A stretch of DNA of 15,739 nt. Origin: an uncultured Prevotella sp. GTDB lineage: Bacteria; Bacteroidota; Bacteroidia; Bacteroidales; Bacteroidaceae. Positions 15,339-15,739 of the stretch are shown one piece after another. Under the pieces are notes generated by a model. The model ran no database searches and was not told the DNA's origin. It saw nothing but the letters and a program-made list of their open reading frames with translations. The stretch lies in contig CAAGGA010000044.1 of NCBI GenBank assembly GCA_900769275.1, positions 1-15,739 of the forward strand, read 5' to 3'. Within the stretch, counting starts at the first letter, position 1. The number at the start of each line of letters is the position of its first letter. The position numbers and the translations under genes were made by a program.

Positions 15339-15371
15339 CAAAAGTAGTAAAAAAATTTATTTCCTACCAAA
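15339..15371 (-). promoter_or_regulatory. Bacteroidetes-type promoter for feoB
   Basis: Read on the minus strand, TTTG (15371-15368) is followed after 21 bp by TACTTTTG (15346-15339), a perfect TAnnTTTG -7 box. Transcription would start near 15332, giving a leader of about 168 nt that includes all of inverted repeat B. I see no Fur-box-like palindrome over or next to it. Confidence 0.7.
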
Positions 15372-15451
15372 AAGTTACAGGACAATATCGCCTCATGATG
15401 CAAAAAATACTTACAAATGTGTATGGGAAACAAAAAAAACGAGTGTTATCC

Positions 15452-15482
15452 TTGAATTTTCCACGTTTTATTACTATTTTTG
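15452..15482 (+). promoter_or_regulatory. Bacteroidetes-type promoter for the Cys/Lys-rich protein gene
   Basis: TTG at 15452-15454, a 20-bp spacer and TATTTTTG at 15475-15482 (a perfect TAnnTTTG) give a good promoter. The transcript would start near 15489 and the leader would be about 33 nt. It diverges from the feoB promoter, with 80 bp between the two -33 boxes. Confidence 0.72.
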
Positions 15483-15521
15483 CAGACAGATATATCGTAT
15501 TACCAACTTACATTTATAGCA

Positions 15522-15739
15522 ATGAAAAAGATTTTTCTACTCCTTGCCATGATGGTATCATTCGCCATGGCAAGCACCGCAAACGCTACGACATCGGAAG
15601 TTTCACAGCCACAGAGCGAGAATACCTGTCAGAAGAAATGCGAAAAGAAGTGTGACAAGAAGTGCGAAAAGAAGTGTGACAAGAAGTGTGACAAGAAGTG
15701 TGACAAGAAGTGCGACAAGAAGTGCTGCGAAAAGCAGTG
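15522..15739 (+). CDS. Secreted Cys/Lys-rich tetrad-repeat protein (partial, runs off the window)
   Basis: Seventy-two residues are visible from the ATG at 15522 to the window edge without a stop. Residues 1-22 form a signal peptide (KK, hydrophobic 4-17, cleavage likely after ASTANA). A short Thr/Ser/Gln-rich linker (23-35) follows. From Cys36 on there is a Cys every fourth residue (36, 40, 44, 48, 52, 56, 60, 64, 68) with Asp/Glu-Lys-Lys between them, ending with a CC pair at 68-69. The DNA is a 12-bp tandem array (TGTGACAAGAAG type) at about 15627-15722. I do not recognise a named family. A helix with this spacing would put cysteines along one face, so metal binding or disulfide crosslinking outside the cytoplasm is plausible but unproved. 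It is divergently transcribed from feoB with its own promoter. Confidence 0.8.
   Translation, partial: MKKIFLLLAMMVSFAMASTANATTSEVSQPQSENTCQKKCEKKCDKKCEKKCDKKCDKKCDKKCDKKCCEKQ
15627..15722 (+). repeat. 12-bp coding tandem repeat (Cys-Asp/Glu-Lys-Lys)
   Basis: Eight consecutive 12-bp units, mostly TGTGACAAGAAG or TGCGAAAAGAAG, encode the tetrads from Cys36 to Lys67. The unit length is a multiple of three, so copy-number changes by slippage would keep the frame and only lengthen or shorten the protein. Confidence 0.9.

Noticed and set aside
15135..15433. Two overlapping opposite-strand reading frames rich in Val/Leu/Trp or Asn/Thr/Gln
   Set aside because: They are translations of the 8-bp tandem words of repeat B, which lack stops in some frames. 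No start context or family supports them.
15330..15520. A Fur or DtxR operator controlling feoB
   Set aside because: No palindrome resembling either consensus is visible near the promoters; only a short TCATGATG word was found.
15395..15655. An 86-aa plus-strand frame at the right end
   Set aside because: It overlaps the signal-peptide protein in another frame, has no coherent features, and its ATG lies upstream of the promoter at 15452-15482.

Overview
The window looks like a chromosomal segment of a member of the Bacteroidales, probably a Prevotellaceae of moderate G+C. The evidence is phylum-typical: no Shine-Dalgarno sequences before most starts, -33/-7 promoters of the TTTG / TAnnTTTG type, a FeoA-FeoB fusion followed by a tiny Cys-rich partner, a signal peptidase I with a very large internal insertion, and a candidate bacterial (dihydro)ceramide synthase (Bacteroidales make sphingolipids). 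The genus is an inference.

Layout. 1-183 is a leader without a recognisable gene. 184-5080 (+) carries a YghO/bCerS-type acyltransferase, a type IIA topoisomerase B subunit (ParE/GyrB) and, after a long inverted repeat, a secreted S41 processing protease. 5081-5277 holds a palindrome and the acyl carrier protein promoter. acpP (5278-5514) is followed by a strong intrinsic terminator, then by a tight run fabF - rnc - dapB - lepB - S13 (PBP4-like) peptidase (5693-11648), with overlaps at fabF/rnc and lepB/S13. 11649-12468 is about 820 bp of gene-free, hairpin-rich DNA. On the minus strand, feoAB (15164-12771) is followed by a 51-aa FeoB-associated Cys-rich membrane protein (12624-12469). At the right end a divergent gene (15522 to beyond the window) encodes a secreted protein made of Cys-Asp/Glu-Lys-Lys tetrads.

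Functionally the window is mostly core: fatty acid synthesis (acpP, fabF), RNA processing (rnc), lysine/diaminopimelate synthesis (dapB), protein export and periplasmic processing (lepB, S41 protease), peptidoglycan hydrolysis (S13), chromosome topology (parE) and ferrous iron uptake (feoAB plus partner).

The unusual layer is between the genes. Four gaps carry large inverted repeats whose arms are short GTT-rich tandem words: exact 8-bp periodicity in three (3334-3482, 12241-12400, 15175-15328) and about 7 bp in one (12652-12765). The one at 15175-15328 lies between a good promoter and the feoB start, so feoB mRNA should begin with it. The one at 3334-3482 ends five bases before the protease start. 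In both, the longer A/C-rich arm directly precedes the start codon. Two other palindromic elements (11754-11861 and 11896-11972) lie in the long gap. This repeat class is the best candidate here for something not well described.
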